This document shows, piece by piece, positions 33,601 through 39,108 of a stretch of DNA of 64,000 nucleotides. The first letter of the stretch is position 1. Each line of letters starts with the position of its first letter. A program made the position numbers and the translations under genes. The stretch covers positions 151,857 to 215,856 of the forward strand of contig NZ_FONG01000015.1 of assembly GCF_900112845.1 (NCBI RefSeq), in the 5' to 3' direction. The DNA comes from Actinacidiphila alni. GTDB taxonomy: Bacteria > Actinomycetota > Actinomycetes > Streptomycetales > Streptomycetaceae. The notes under the pieces are model-generated. The model was given only the letters and a program-made list of their open reading frames with translations. It searched no databases and was not told where the DNA came from.

Positions 33601-35235
33601 CTCGACGAATCCCGGGGCCTGCCGCCGGGACCGCCCGTCGCGCTGCCCGCCGCCCTGGCGCTGACCGGACTGTCCGCCGACTACCTCGCCCGTGACCTCG
33701 CGCTCGAACTCGACACGCACGTCCGCCTGGACGTCGTGCTCCCCGGCGGGGCGGTACGCAGCCGCTGGGCCCAACCCTCCGGCCACGTCCACGCGTTCGA
33801 CCCGTCGGACCCGAACTCGCCGGAGACCACGGGCACACTGTCTCCGGCAGCGGCGGTGAACGTCGGCCTGCTGCCGTCCGACCTGCTCGACGACATCGGC
33901 CTCTGGGGCGTGACCGACGCCGAACTCGCCGAGGCGTACCGCGCGTCCTGGGACCGCGGACGGACGCTCGAAGAGCAGGTGCGGGAGATCATCGAGGGCC
34001 GCGCGCATCGCTACGAGAGGTTCGGCAGAGCGTTCCGCCACTGGGACGCGGACCGTGTCCTCCTGGCGGCGGACCACGTGGAGCGGTCACTGCTGACGGC
34101 GGGGCCCGGCGCCCGCTCGCTGGTGACCGTCGTACGGCCGGACGGCAGCACACGGCAGGTGTTCGCGGTGAACAGGGCCGGGCGCGTGAGATGGGCCGAG
34201 GGCGACCGCTGGCTGACCGCGCGACCGGTCGCCGGGGACGACCTGGTCGCGTCGATCGACATCGGGCCCGACGACCGCCTGCTGAACCCTTCGGCCGAGC
34301 TGGCGGCCGGTGACCCGCGGGACCTGTACTTCCCGGATATCCGGCCGGACGAGGGCCTGCCGGGGCCGACGCCGCCGGGATCTCCCGTCATGTCCCCGAA
34401 GGCCGAGGCCGGGTCCGACACCGACATCCGGACGATGCTTTCCGAGGATCCCGACAGCTCTGGGGATTCCGAGGACTCCGAGGACCCGGCCGCTTCCGAC
34501 AGCTTCGCCCCGGAGGCGCGGTCGCACGCGGCCCCTGAGCCGGACGCCGCCGCGGACCAGTTGCGTGCCCCGGACGATCGGGACGCCCGACCGGACTCGT
34601 GGGCGGACGTGCTGGAGGCCGACGCGGGCCCGCAGACCGCGCCCGCGGCCGACCGGCCCGCCGACTTCCCGTTCCCGCGCACACGGCTTGAGGCGTGGCG
34701 GCGCTACGCGGCCGCGTACGAGCGGGCCGAGCGGGCGAGGGAGCAGTACAAACTGGCGCGGAGCGTCGTGCCCGGACGCGCGGGCCTCACCGCGGCGCAA
34801 CGCGACGCCATGGGCAGCAGCGAAATCGAACGGCGCTCCGCGCAGGGGGAATTGAGACGCAGTGAGGCCGATCTGAAGAGCTGGGGCCACCCTGTGCCCC
34901 CGTCCTTGATGGCGCGCTGCCGCGCCTGGTCCGCGGACGCCGCCACGCGCGCCGTCCCGCACTCCCCGCCCATGAACCCGGCCCCGTCCTCTGAACCCAG
35001 TTCCGCGCTATTCTCCGTACCTTTCGCCTGGAAGCCTGCGCCGCTCGAACCGCCGGTCGCGCCATCGGCCTCCGACCCGCCCACGGTGCCACCGCCTCCC
35101 TTGGTGACTCGGGCCGCGCCGTCGCGTGGAATCGTCCGGCACGGTGCGCGCAGGCGGCCTGAGTCTTTGGCGGATCGTGCCTTCGCGATCCTGACGGGCA
35201 TCGCCGAAGAGGCCGAGGAGGAAGCGGAGCCGTAG
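18670..35235 (+). CDS. Giant (5521 aa) T7SS-linked effector with ESX-like N-terminus, OTU protease motif and repeated beta modules
   Basis: One uninterrupted frame. Residues 1-230 resemble ESX/CpnT-type N-terminal domains: a helical region with 'GQWNDPY', then hydrophobic helices (about 115-175). Residues 295-490 are helical, then a Pro-rich linker. Residues about 785-965 carry an OTU-type cysteine peptidase: Cys799 in 'GDGDCFFNAF' and His957 in 'LEHWMIV'. From about 1240 to 4850 there are about ten diverged modules of 200-280 residues, each a helical 'lead' followed by a strand-rich half with Gly-rich loops, joined by Pro/Ala/Ser/Asp/Glu linkers, some made of 36-base minisatellites. Residues 4880-5521 hold helical and low-complexity segments and no recognised toxin. 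Coupled to the upstream WXG-like gene. Probably an exported or surface effector; target unknown. Confidence 0.9.
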   Translation: MSADPLLRAIVLGLTGEKMPEGDSEEIYAKVVIPHLELAAYLGDFQSLIAQVVKSVSDNVTGQWNDPYRKAMLGFGTAEGAGYVDNLKQTAKGVADYARETAYQITYTNRMIIAQVMEFLFEWAVTLIMAVFNPVQALIEQSFLRALYRLVLRSVILRLLAMVGMYESLSIGLGAAMDAFVRWSMADNGLYTDFASQYRDQMVQFGAVQGAFMVVVPFAGDGLGALFAKGLGRDGALNIQKAVDKALLGGSRDTADDVGRGAVRDTGKRTEKEGADLGPGGKAPVSRDAGHEPDGSGALTLPGFGRQEDTAFGRDLGTAVMDLARRFHGEGLDEAARRAFIADMGELFARDLGREWDVAAARQLGVEWARTLLAGLGTRDLAIRLAGGLGRLPASLGPGLRRALSHDVARAVSTDWGRKISMVFGHALVNAAHQNVSELVFTKATTGHATTSWETGVSGAGAGLAGHLLSAHASNLGAGLRVKAAALLKKPDFTVDATTAAGGANSTDLRARSRDDSRALVRDAADRDSAASGKPGASGGGRPSDDHRELSGLPDPGPVHLGDSLPAPALPTVSDLPDLSASPDVSGLPDPSALPDLPATTGPLRRQDAPAPSAVPTPTGGSRPAEEPAVPARAASPGPDTARRSPVPDIEASADGGRWERLIRQDPQTAAELTKAVNAQLRDWNYLVHDVPTSRLAEAYDGLDPAWDAVPLQRRAVLLASRIAGERYAPMLGAGLLPGEPPVSPKTAGEPSSATTHPAADPPPTAPHPERPRVHHATAAAAFATRGLSVEDVRGDGDCFFNAFIGAAGLVGPGGAPLTATQMRARLADELAADLARPVERQVLWPQYAPLIANASAHAPGAGSVGTDPRRIITAMRTPGQYDNVAGDLAPYLAAHVYRLPLRIVGVDRRVSGGRSQYALGSGHVIGEEDASTVTLARRNYRSVDGPAVAETSGLEHWMIVRVPAHMDRNDPLLWAADSTQARMRQLLDAAGVRPPAPAGDAPDDAAHTGLYRDAVREMLRELRTGDEETAGQLAMAFGMSWPDHAPYRTEDAPSDADPLPPPHAVPTVSEDGGHEHDDAASASSHATEAEPEHDEAVTAFLRAWAKSPIILDGTHPVHAALRRAHKAVLGRGSWTEVAARLYAADGRRPTAADREILATASLLLLRPDRAESEPADRRTEPVESEPADPALTPDTAVPDRETVRRAVTVDPAEPGVPDEPAEPGTPDEPSPADVPAAGNPWYSEHRMMGDAAVLRAADWTAEEAGAAARGTVAQDAAVDARLRAEIEAGVAAVLAENDVKAWRELLTHGVMRVMRGRLVWIRPVLDGIAPTATPSAPSAVREYGVSFGSTAAAREQKKITVNTADALMFNALHIGSAVASGVVPGLPIISGRSSDARQTGAKQTVISGRKQFVQARGEFDSGVRMLVHVDGRPVGSDKPIARALTVAFPAAHTGPQEPRPGVLPPVDAAEGAGPARPRRAGEVLNAIDLIPLIAQLQADLRQSNLPAAAVRDIVAQAQSTLNETTARNRGRWWLGGGDTANRISYGVALPGLHGFRGHFRVRAEPESVQLLTVTDAVRNRDDTGLTSAASGKRGGGSAATLMGRVNGAWLPVPAPTPGSHRVAAAPVGPLFSVAGTSERGWNYGLTSQAQTHTILNGAEPQARYRTVLRVVLEWTSSTHPGLRATSASVNADIGVPWRDGKGAKEFETRALGAVRSPFLADHLSRPPVRPGPVAAQPHVRALLRASGLPPVRRTERPDRLLPGYAVIKDPREPLALASRRGLGFAAEVGLPGAEQVGDHFHAALRELAGRRRLSGVKWADVDRTLAVHFGRPALEGDLTRLLAGVTHTLTVDGVPVTLRARAHLLDSRGVSSYPLTVNSRAVMGETVTSGKDLHRSVQVGAGAGVRLTVKEWFRLQLGGLRLLGGYGRGTADSFTGASKTYRRMENVAGVDEHLLDVVYELVMDAKGEAGPSRWYLEDPGNLVAQIVVPHEHVPALPVPARESEDAGRLTGSRSWPAGRDRFDFSHGTSALYPAFLALPPLAHVTARLYAGLHGLSTAWLGNEAGWPAAIAGLAQPRTLAAYFGPLTSERGWSVELPERNGWHTTLRVRLRAYRPRPLPATEGETEIEQYSQAQESHTREKMRSRSAGLEGTIGFLFGVGSDTFGGSAFDAAEAGDGTFGGDELAGDGGTAPGHGHGGATPGGRIALLARGEAVKGWHSGDGTTRGGVDISRATYGGARTYRVDPVFEVAISRSKGHRVEEEQPRYLSFADAMDLLVPERRVADILPPSSAPEVSSAPPLSAAPEASSVPPLSLTPETSSLPSSSAAPVADPAPPPAESSAPAVTRTYLDGGKLPRTLVHPELLNADRVLDAIVGRLRARGLLPAAPKGGVGAASPLLRSLEATFRGESLIARFRSLLSTGVWAWFPVTGFAGSTHFLFVRVSVAHVGAATSEHPRPGVKLTLRAEKLTTTSAQTASSRTLMAALTAIARGGTHAVAPDGTRRGGHGGLDYTAGYLDVVTEFEESATKTLAIARAGTLGGEAMHEFEHDLTFTVEMGESRQLPEIISALTRGAHAGVGKAARLLGAGDGWERFWQSHEPWHWYEDGANRPVSGSVRLLVPTHMTVPTAHRAPPTPLPALSAGPTFTRSYGENPRWEPFTGPPAPRLSQDLLGVHPWDVPAADAVNRWAHMAASRAVRAPALDGTTVLNHRGRDFSTPAGLVYDRRTSHSALRPDIAALLTMTYPVRVGDRDVRIGFELTAARPLGPEEGVRFKARRYEQEDTEERSGGEHVRGFFHGPGPEGGGPSGDDMLLVRLAGERMGLTADGAEAELAETDEHNREGVRTFRYYSFDVTVLAWAADGPPRTLKVDVPDGFVGMFPLESDGRLAAPLEAELAALGAEFPRRAPTAPAAPTAPALPAERLPAGPLAVDPERVGDPEHVAVPERVGDPEHAAVPEYVGDPERVAVPEHVGEPEHPETVLLLPVQVPPEVRPLGVPRSALPQLPDVMATLREMVSELGEQVPQPEWDRLPQTLLSNYRYLAGGQGDAVAGLLLPLGPVEILVSLGLDEPHRVIEAAGPDTGHAVLEAVEEAEEEAGSEAQEEASTWEGHAPPPEETAEPVRQTPQHPLPRQEHPERPFRATETVNSAYLTGAFVQSHAGPTSGTRASASVSFGLGATPGVFHIVRVGAAASYSANQSFRTTNRVGDAEGGHVEVSRSDHTLLSLTARWTLRVRARGRDDWTGDDGPRTVPPSPTERLLIWLPEHYLQPAPTRQIVASTQARTALLPETYFAAGLTGLPTLFDAIVGAMREQGLRLPTDSLGRGELRHKLWNLEAHLDRAVNNPGGYRFVVHAESGRPAAIVQLKARRLGADLLGGTSDTTHLENVRTGIDGTGGGHTVSRSLSVTFPSVEFDLLPTPFKPSGLDTAISLQPSVTWSSSDGIGAGRTGLWVVVPRYVGYTSAYRTVFTLTATVAVRGHDAVPAGPPVAGQAVLRLPEPEAFRHGFPVERAALLRPDDASSASSTDSRSFHTARTRLTRTSSVSSGSDGYDTAPQSEADEMTPAPDAVTASDPVALPAPDLAPDPALDLAPDPAPDAPSELLADAAPEPDADPDRDLAVIPERVPLDSPLRTARPADGTAASEQLPLHVAEGKGIGTGRVEIDDETVEGLYRPLEQLLLDRGFLVNESNGMAGRHWWSHGNNLDSRLANREVLDKFVSKRGLETHYDQMHQSGLTFTVHRRAGFAGVDFTVDAVKVTVTARRSATPARFVKHTKDYHSVNLAMGLDTAGQSHGASRKIALGLRFRALFRALRTGAVGVEVQRTVGVGNSVNFVQNRPELMEYNGVLAVHELYSDYEVTLEFQRRNRPSFNSRAVERVQLPDLTEKRATAYLLPLNTERHGTPDAAPVPTAAPSAATTATAPAAQPMPAVAPVRTPVSVLDQAVVYHLDVSDVHRQAITALGPLVGPHGGADQELSSFTSTIEMRAHLKEILGGGYTTDQFFEPGWFRDTFGGVDIRGSMGESVFAGATPDPFVLGIIKLWLAQTRGTDTGSHGVRPILDLAFGGPVGTGDGSLQGGFDLSRTWQWDRSSGEGRTGGKELIQLDFSRAYLFSTTVDFAVRSLREKHGKLARAAHRAAPGTVPGRTMLYLLAEPDALERYAAGQLPLPAAQLTDAMGRWETGELRLSGNTVAGVLTRWSRQTRPGTAVSGAAHGTAGRPENAEPLRLAVLLAGLTVDPPRPGDRRDRLPVLDETVRAAFDQEFAAHPGAELGSPADALAAVRLPPYLTSGTPAATALGHSGVHTMSFDSQATTYRLVREQIDAVAPGLLAAEPQVWTANGHHIGRLQGALDSLQALLAGGRDGAMWEDVLSPNGHTFYLVNPIDWLAADVVEVRLSAVLDPHPQVTDFHPASGLENYGHGYVDSARSTGRSAAQGITFGKLSGGTADGGGSGTIGVSGGHHRGITAAETGTTEQTVYDWNGHYRVRFGQQLTVSVRRLKTDGWPLANALVDLRRFLGLGTALADSSSSTRGELVLQVPRGLAETPRMYGPLPARDPRPLPPLPGDAFVTAVLMDDALPAARALLTRILGPKATRDEVRGSGMLPVLLSRSHLTNHLLEATAGRRYQLADNLVVPGNESARLQLWLTGDLVDLEVIGPVHGTGTGRYSKHQRGTGISVGNDGWRPSAGAGASGNGVLHTPAAATPDPGAPGAPAADPTPMPAPPTTAPHTGSGGGGLSRATGAGHTDTGTTNYRREQHVKQQGPVYLVRMRGKYRLEAQRTDKHLFWFDTLGGSHTSDAVTGDVYAELFQAEVDELRAHVAASTYPPAPVEPSAPHWAELRDRPADDIADELLRAMGRPDADVRDVHRELARWQRALGRDAGAARRFCLDTARLGRAVHRRALRWAVDTMRNDLVAAGEPRRRSDESAAAFDDRVSRLEGLRTRFREYEALAARERVGGPTAELEGGAFALARSVNDLRGWLDESRGLPPGPPVALPAALALTGLSADYLARDLALELDTHVRLDVVLPGGAVRSRWAQPSGHVHAFDPSDPNSPETTGTLSPAAAVNVGLLPSDLLDDIGLWGVTDAELAEAYRASWDRGRTLEEQVREIIEGRAHRYERFGRAFRHWDADRVLLAADHVERSLLTAGPGARSLVTVVRPDGSTRQVFAVNRAGRVRWAEGDRWLTARPVAGDDLVASIDIGPDDRLLNPSAELAAGDPRDLYFPDIRPDEGLPGPTPPGSPVMSPKAEAGSDTDIRTMLSEDPDSSGDSEDSEDPAASDSFAPEARSHAAPEPDAAADQLRAPDDRDARPDSWADVLEADAGPQTAPAADRPADFPFPRTRLEAWRRYAAAYERAERAREQYKLARSVVPGRAGLTAAQRDAMGSSEIERRSAQGELRRSEADLKSWGHPVPPSLMARCRAWSADAATRAVPHSPPMNPAPSSEPSSALFSVPFAWKPAPLEPPVAPSASDPPTVPPPPLVTRAAPSRGIVRHGARRRPESLADRAFAILTGIAEEAEEEAEP
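25546..25653 (+). repeat. 36-base coding minisatellite, three units
   Basis: Three tandem 36-base units (25546-25581, 25582-25617, 25618-25653) encode P-E-x-S-S-x-P-P-L-S-x-x in a linker between two modules of the giant protein. Units differ by about a quarter of their bases but keep phase exactly. Confidence 0.75.
27463..27600 (+). repeat. 36-base coding minisatellite, almost four units
   Basis: Tandem 36-base units starting at 27463, 27499, 27535 and 27571 encode P-E-R-V-G-D-P-E-H-V-A-V and variants, again in a linker of the giant protein. Units are more similar to each other than those at 25546, suggesting recent expansion. Confidence 0.8.
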
Positions 35236-35597
35236 CGCGGTGCGCGGCCGGGGCGCGTATCGGAACCGTGGTCCGGGACGCGTCGGTGGCGCGCGTCCGG
35301 TCCGGCGGCGGACGCGCCATGAGGACGCCGGGGCACGCGCGACACGCCCGGGATCGCGCGGCGATTGATCCCGCGCGGCCCCGGCTCCGTATCCATCCGT
35401 GAGGGGAGAACTGTCGCCCGTGCGCACCGTGCCCGGAGGAGGAGAGGAACCGTGACCGTCCCCGCCGACGGACGGGCGCCGCGCGGCCCCGCGTCGTCCT
35501 CGGCCGCCCCGCGGTCGTCGGGACGCGCGGCTCTTGCCTCTTGGACAGCACCGGCCGCGAGGCCGCGGGGGAGAACCACCACGGAGGAGGACCGGGC
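35236..35597 (+). other. Gap between the giant gene and the AAA+ gene
   Basis: 362 bases. The first part holds a hairpin (35291-35317). The second half has two strong purine-rich ribosome-like sites: one before a short open frame at 35452 and one (GGAGGAGG) directly before the GTG of the AAA+ gene. No other gene-like segment is visible. Confidence 0.5.
35291..35317 (+). terminator. Hairpin downstream of the giant gene
   Basis: A perfect 9-bp stem GCGCGTCCG / CGGACGCGC around a 9-base loop, 56 bases after the stop codon of the 5521-aa gene. There is no T run, as is common in streptomycetes. Confidence 0.42.
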
Positions 35598-35616
35598 GTG
35601 GCACGCCAGCATTTGA
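35452..35616 (+). CDS. Possible 54-aa leader peptide upstream of the AAA+ gene
   Basis: GTG start with a very strong GGAGGAGGAGAGG site (35435-35447) five bases upstream; the frame runs 54 codons and overlaps the start of the AAA+ gene by 19 bases, which would couple their translation. The product is Ala/Arg/Pro/Ser rich with no recognisable domain. It may be a real coupling ORF or chance; the ribosome site is the main argument. Confidence 0.3.
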   Translation: MTVPADGRAPRGPASSSAAPRSSGRAALASWTAPAARPRGRTTTEEDRAWHASI

Positions 35617-38600
35617 CGGTGGGGCAGGACGGCGGCGGAGGACACCGGACCATCGGTGACGCCCTGGAACAGGCCCGCTCGGGCGCGGTGATCAGCGTCC
35701 TTCCCGGTCGGTACGCCGAACAGCTGGTCGTCAGGACGCGGGTCACGATCGTCGCCGACGGTCCGCGCGGGAGCGTGGAGATCGCGCCTTTCCAGGGCAG
35801 CGCCGTCACCCTGGTCGCGGACGGCCTGATGCTGAACGGCCTGACGCTCAGCGGCGGCGAGGACGACGCACCCGTCGTGGACGCCGCGCGCGGCCAGGTC
35901 GCGCTGGACGGCTGTGAAGTGATCGGCACGGGGTGGACCGCACTGCTCAGCCGGGACACCGGATCGCTGGCGATGCGCGGCTGCCGGATCACCAATCCGG
36001 AGGGCGCCGGGATCGTCATGGTCGGCTCGGTCGCCAGTGCCGTCGAGGACTGTGTGATCGAGCACCTCGGCAGCTCCGCCGTCGTGCTCGGCGAAGGGGG
36101 CCGCGCGGTGCTGCGGTCCTGCACGCTGCGCGACGCCCGCGGCAACGGCCTGCTCGCCAACGGCGAGTCCGGCGGCAGCGTGGAGGACTGCGAGATCTCC
36201 GCCACCGACAAGCCCGCGGTCGCGCTGGAGGGCGACACCACCGTCGGCATGAAGCGCGGCTCCGTCCACGACTGTGCGACCGGCGTCTATCTCAACAGCG
36301 CGGGCCGCACCGAGCTGACGGACGTCACCGTCCGCGACATCGCCGGCCACGCCGTCGTGGTGGCCGGCCGGTCCGACCCGAGGCTGTCGAACTGCCGGAC
36401 CGAACGCACCCGTGGGAGCGGCCTGTTCGTGACCGGACGGTCGCGCGGCCACTACACCGGCTGCGTGTTCGCCTCCGCCGCACAGCCGGCGATCCACGTC
36501 GGAGATTCGAGCACCCCGTCGTTCACCGGGACGAACGTCGTGGACAGCGAAGGTGACGGAGTGCTGCTCACCGAGGAATCCGGTGCGGAATTCGACCAGT
36601 TGGAGATCACGGGGGCGGGCGGCACGGGCATCAGGGTGAGCGCAGGGGCCAATCCGCTGCTGCGCCGGGCCCGCGTCCGCGGCTCGCGCGGCCCCGGCGT
36701 TCTGGTCACCGGCGACGGCCGGGGACGGTTCGAGGACTGCGAAGTCCACGACGCGGCGGGCGCGGCGCTGAGCATCGAGGACCGCGGCAATCCGCATGTG
36801 CGCAATTGCGTGTTCGCCGGCGCCAGGGACGCGGGCGTGTCCGTCGGCGCGCACGGCCGCGGGTCGTTGCGCGACTGCCAGGTCTCCGGCAGCGCCGGTT
36901 CCGGTGTCATGGTCAAGGCGGACGGCGACCTGTCGCTGGTCCGGGTGCGTGTCGTGGACTCCCGCGCGCACGGCGTGCTGGTGACAGCGGGGGGCCGCGC
37001 CGCGCTCAACGGCTGTGAGCTGCGCGGCAACACCGGCGACGGCATACGGGTGGACAGCGCCGAGCCGGTCACCGTCACCGGCTGCACCGTACGGTCCAAC
37101 CAGGGCGCCGGGCTGCGGCACTCACAACCGGGCCCCAACGTCACGGTGGACGCCCTCACCAGCGCGGACAACAAGCTGTCCGACACGGTACGGAGCACGC
37201 AGGAGGAGAAGGCGACGGCGGACGCTCCGGCATCCGGCGGCACGGAACAGGACGCGGATGCCGAGCCGGAGACGGGCGCGCTGGCCGAACTCAACTCCCT
37301 GGTCGGCCTGTCGGCGGTCAAGCACCAGGTGAAGACACTGATCAACCTCGGACGGCTGGCCCAGCGCCGTGCCCAACTCGGCATCCCCGCACCGCCGATG
37401 AGCCGCCATCTGGTCTTCTCCGGGCCGCCCGGCACGGGCAAGACGACCGTCGCCCGGCTCTACGGCAGCATCCTCGCCGAACTCGGCCTGCTGCGCTCCG
37501 GCCACCTCGTCGAAGTGTCCAGGTCGGACCTGGTCGCCCAGGTCATCGGCGGTACCGCCATCAAGACCACCGAGGTGTTCACCAAGGCGCTCGGCGGCGT
37601 GCTGTTCATCGACGAGGCGTACACCCTGCTGTCGGACGGCCGCGGTTCGGGCGCCAACTTCGGCCAGGAGGCCATCGACACCCTGGTCAAACTGGTCGAG
37701 GACCACCGTGACGACGTGGTGGTCATCGTGGCGGGCTACTCCAAGGAGATGGAGGGCTTCCTCGCCGCCAACCCCGGTCTCGCGTCCCGCTTCACCCGCG
37801 CCATCGAGTTCGCCAACTACTCGGTGGAGGAACTCGTCACCATCACCGCGAACATGTGCGAGGCGCACAGCTATGTGCTCGACCCGGTGGCCAGGAAGGC
37901 GCTGGGAGTGCACTTCGGACGGATGACCCGCGACGCCACTTTCGGCAACGGCCGGGCGGCGCGCCGCGCCTTCGAGGAGATCGTCGACCGGCAGTCGTTC
38001 CGGCTGGCCGTGCAACCGGACGCCGGCGAGGCGGACCTGCTGCTCATCGTGCCGGAGGACATCGGCGAGGAGGAAGCGGCCGAGGCGCGCGCCGACGGCG
38101 AGGGCACGGCCGCCGCCGACTCCGACGTGCTGGCCCGGCTGCGCGGCATGATCGGCCTGGGCGCGGTGAAGCGCGAGGTCGGCGGCATCGTGGACCTGCT
38201 GACCACCTCGCGGCAGCGCGCCGCGGTCGGTCTGCCGGTGCCCAAGGTCAGCCACCACCTGGTGTTCTCCGGGCCGCCCGGCACCGGCAAGACCACGGTC
38301 GCCCGGCTCTACGCCGATCTGCTGCGCTCCTTCGGCATCCTGCCGCGCGGCCATCTCGTGGAGGTGGCCCGCGCGGATCTGGTGGGCCGGTACATCGGGC
38401 AGACCGCCCAGTTGACCGCGGAGGCGTTCAACCGGGCCCTTGGCGGCGTGCTGTTCATCGACGAGGCGTACACGCTGACGCCCGCCCACTCGCCGCAGGA
38501 CTTCGGCCGCGAGGCCGTGGACACCCTGCTGAAGCTGATGGAGGACCACCGGGACGAATGCGTGGTCATCGTGGCCGGTTACCCCGACGAGATGCGCCGC

Positions 38601-38978
38601 TTCATCGACTCCAACCCCGGCCTGGCGTCCCGCTTCTCGCGGCACGTCGCCTTCGAGGACTACACCACGGACGAACTCCTCGCCATCATCGCGGAACAGA
38701 CGGCGGCGGCCGGTTACGCGTGCGCGCCCGAGACCGTACAGGCACTGCGCGCGCACCTGGACGGCCTGCCGCGTACCCGGTCCTTCGGCAACGGGCGGCT
38801 GGCGCGTCAACTGGTCGAGTCGATGATGACCCGGCAGGCGAGCCGGCTCGGCTCGGTGGACGCGCCCGGCATCGACGCGCTCACCCTGCTGCTCCCGCAG
38901 GATCTTCCGTACGGCGGCGTCGGCTTCGAGGCCGGGGCGCCGGGGGCGGTCTCGGCGGCGGAGCCGGGCGGACACTGA
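35598..38978 (+). CDS. Right-handed beta-helix protein fused to two CbxX/EccA-type AAA+ ATPase domains
   Basis: 1126 aa. Residues about 1-545 are a parallel beta-helix: repeated 20-25 residue coils such as 'VEDCVIEHLGSSAVVLGEGG' and 'LRDCQVSGSAGSGVMVKADG'. After an acidic linker come two tandem CbxX/CfxQ-type AAA+ domains (about 555-830 and 845-1110), each with Walker A GPPGTGKTT (about 608 and 891), Walker B LFIDEAYTL and an arginine-bearing GLASRF motif. This is the AAA+ class to which EccA belongs; EccA acts in the cytosol on ESX substrates but has a TPR N-terminus and one ATPase domain. Here the beta-helix replaces it. GTG 35598 has GGAGGAGG upstream; earlier starts in frame lack one. Terminator follows. 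Confidence 0.92.
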   Translation: MARQHLTVGQDGGGGHRTIGDALEQARSGAVISVLPGRYAEQLVVRTRVTIVADGPRGSVEIAPFQGSAVTLVADGLMLNGLTLSGGEDDAPVVDAARGQVALDGCEVIGTGWTALLSRDTGSLAMRGCRITNPEGAGIVMVGSVASAVEDCVIEHLGSSAVVLGEGGRAVLRSCTLRDARGNGLLANGESGGSVEDCEISATDKPAVALEGDTTVGMKRGSVHDCATGVYLNSAGRTELTDVTVRDIAGHAVVVAGRSDPRLSNCRTERTRGSGLFVTGRSRGHYTGCVFASAAQPAIHVGDSSTPSFTGTNVVDSEGDGVLLTEESGAEFDQLEITGAGGTGIRVSAGANPLLRRARVRGSRGPGVLVTGDGRGRFEDCEVHDAAGAALSIEDRGNPHVRNCVFAGARDAGVSVGAHGRGSLRDCQVSGSAGSGVMVKADGDLSLVRVRVVDSRAHGVLVTAGGRAALNGCELRGNTGDGIRVDSAEPVTVTGCTVRSNQGAGLRHSQPGPNVTVDALTSADNKLSDTVRSTQEEKATADAPASGGTEQDADAEPETGALAELNSLVGLSAVKHQVKTLINLGRLAQRRAQLGIPAPPMSRHLVFSGPPGTGKTTVARLYGSILAELGLLRSGHLVEVSRSDLVAQVIGGTAIKTTEVFTKALGGVLFIDEAYTLLSDGRGSGANFGQEAIDTLVKLVEDHRDDVVVIVAGYSKEMEGFLAANPGLASRFTRAIEFANYSVEELVTITANMCEAHSYVLDPVARKALGVHFGRMTRDATFGNGRAARRAFEEIVDRQSFRLAVQPDAGEADLLLIVPEDIGEEEAAEARADGEGTAAADSDVLARLRGMIGLGAVKREVGGIVDLLTTSRQRAAVGLPVPKVSHHLVFSGPPGTGKTTVARLYADLLRSFGILPRGHLVEVARADLVGRYIGQTAQLTAEAFNRALGGVLFIDEAYTLTPAHSPQDFGREAVDTLLKLMEDHRDECVVIVAGYPDEMRRFIDSNPGLASRFSRHVAFEDYTTDELLAIIAEQTAAAGYACAPETVQALRAHLDGLPRTRSFGNGRLARQLVESMMTRQASRLGSVDAPGIDALTLLLPQDLPYGGVGFEAGAPGAVSAAEPGGH

Positions 38979-39017
38979 GACGCCGGACGGAGCAGGCCGG
39001 CCGGCACATGGAAAGGA

Positions 39018-39065
39018 CCGGGCCCGTGCCGAGGCCCCTGAGCGGGGATCTCGGTACGGGCCCGG
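39018..39065. terminator. Bidirectional terminator closing the T7SS locus
   Basis: A 16-bp stem (39018-39033 with 39050-39065, one G-T mismatch) around a 16-base loop, between the convergent AAA+ gene and FAD oxidase gene. Confidence 0.82.
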
Positions 39066-39108
39066 TGTGCGGGTGCCGGACTGTGCGGGTGCCGGGTCGT
39101 GCGGCCGG

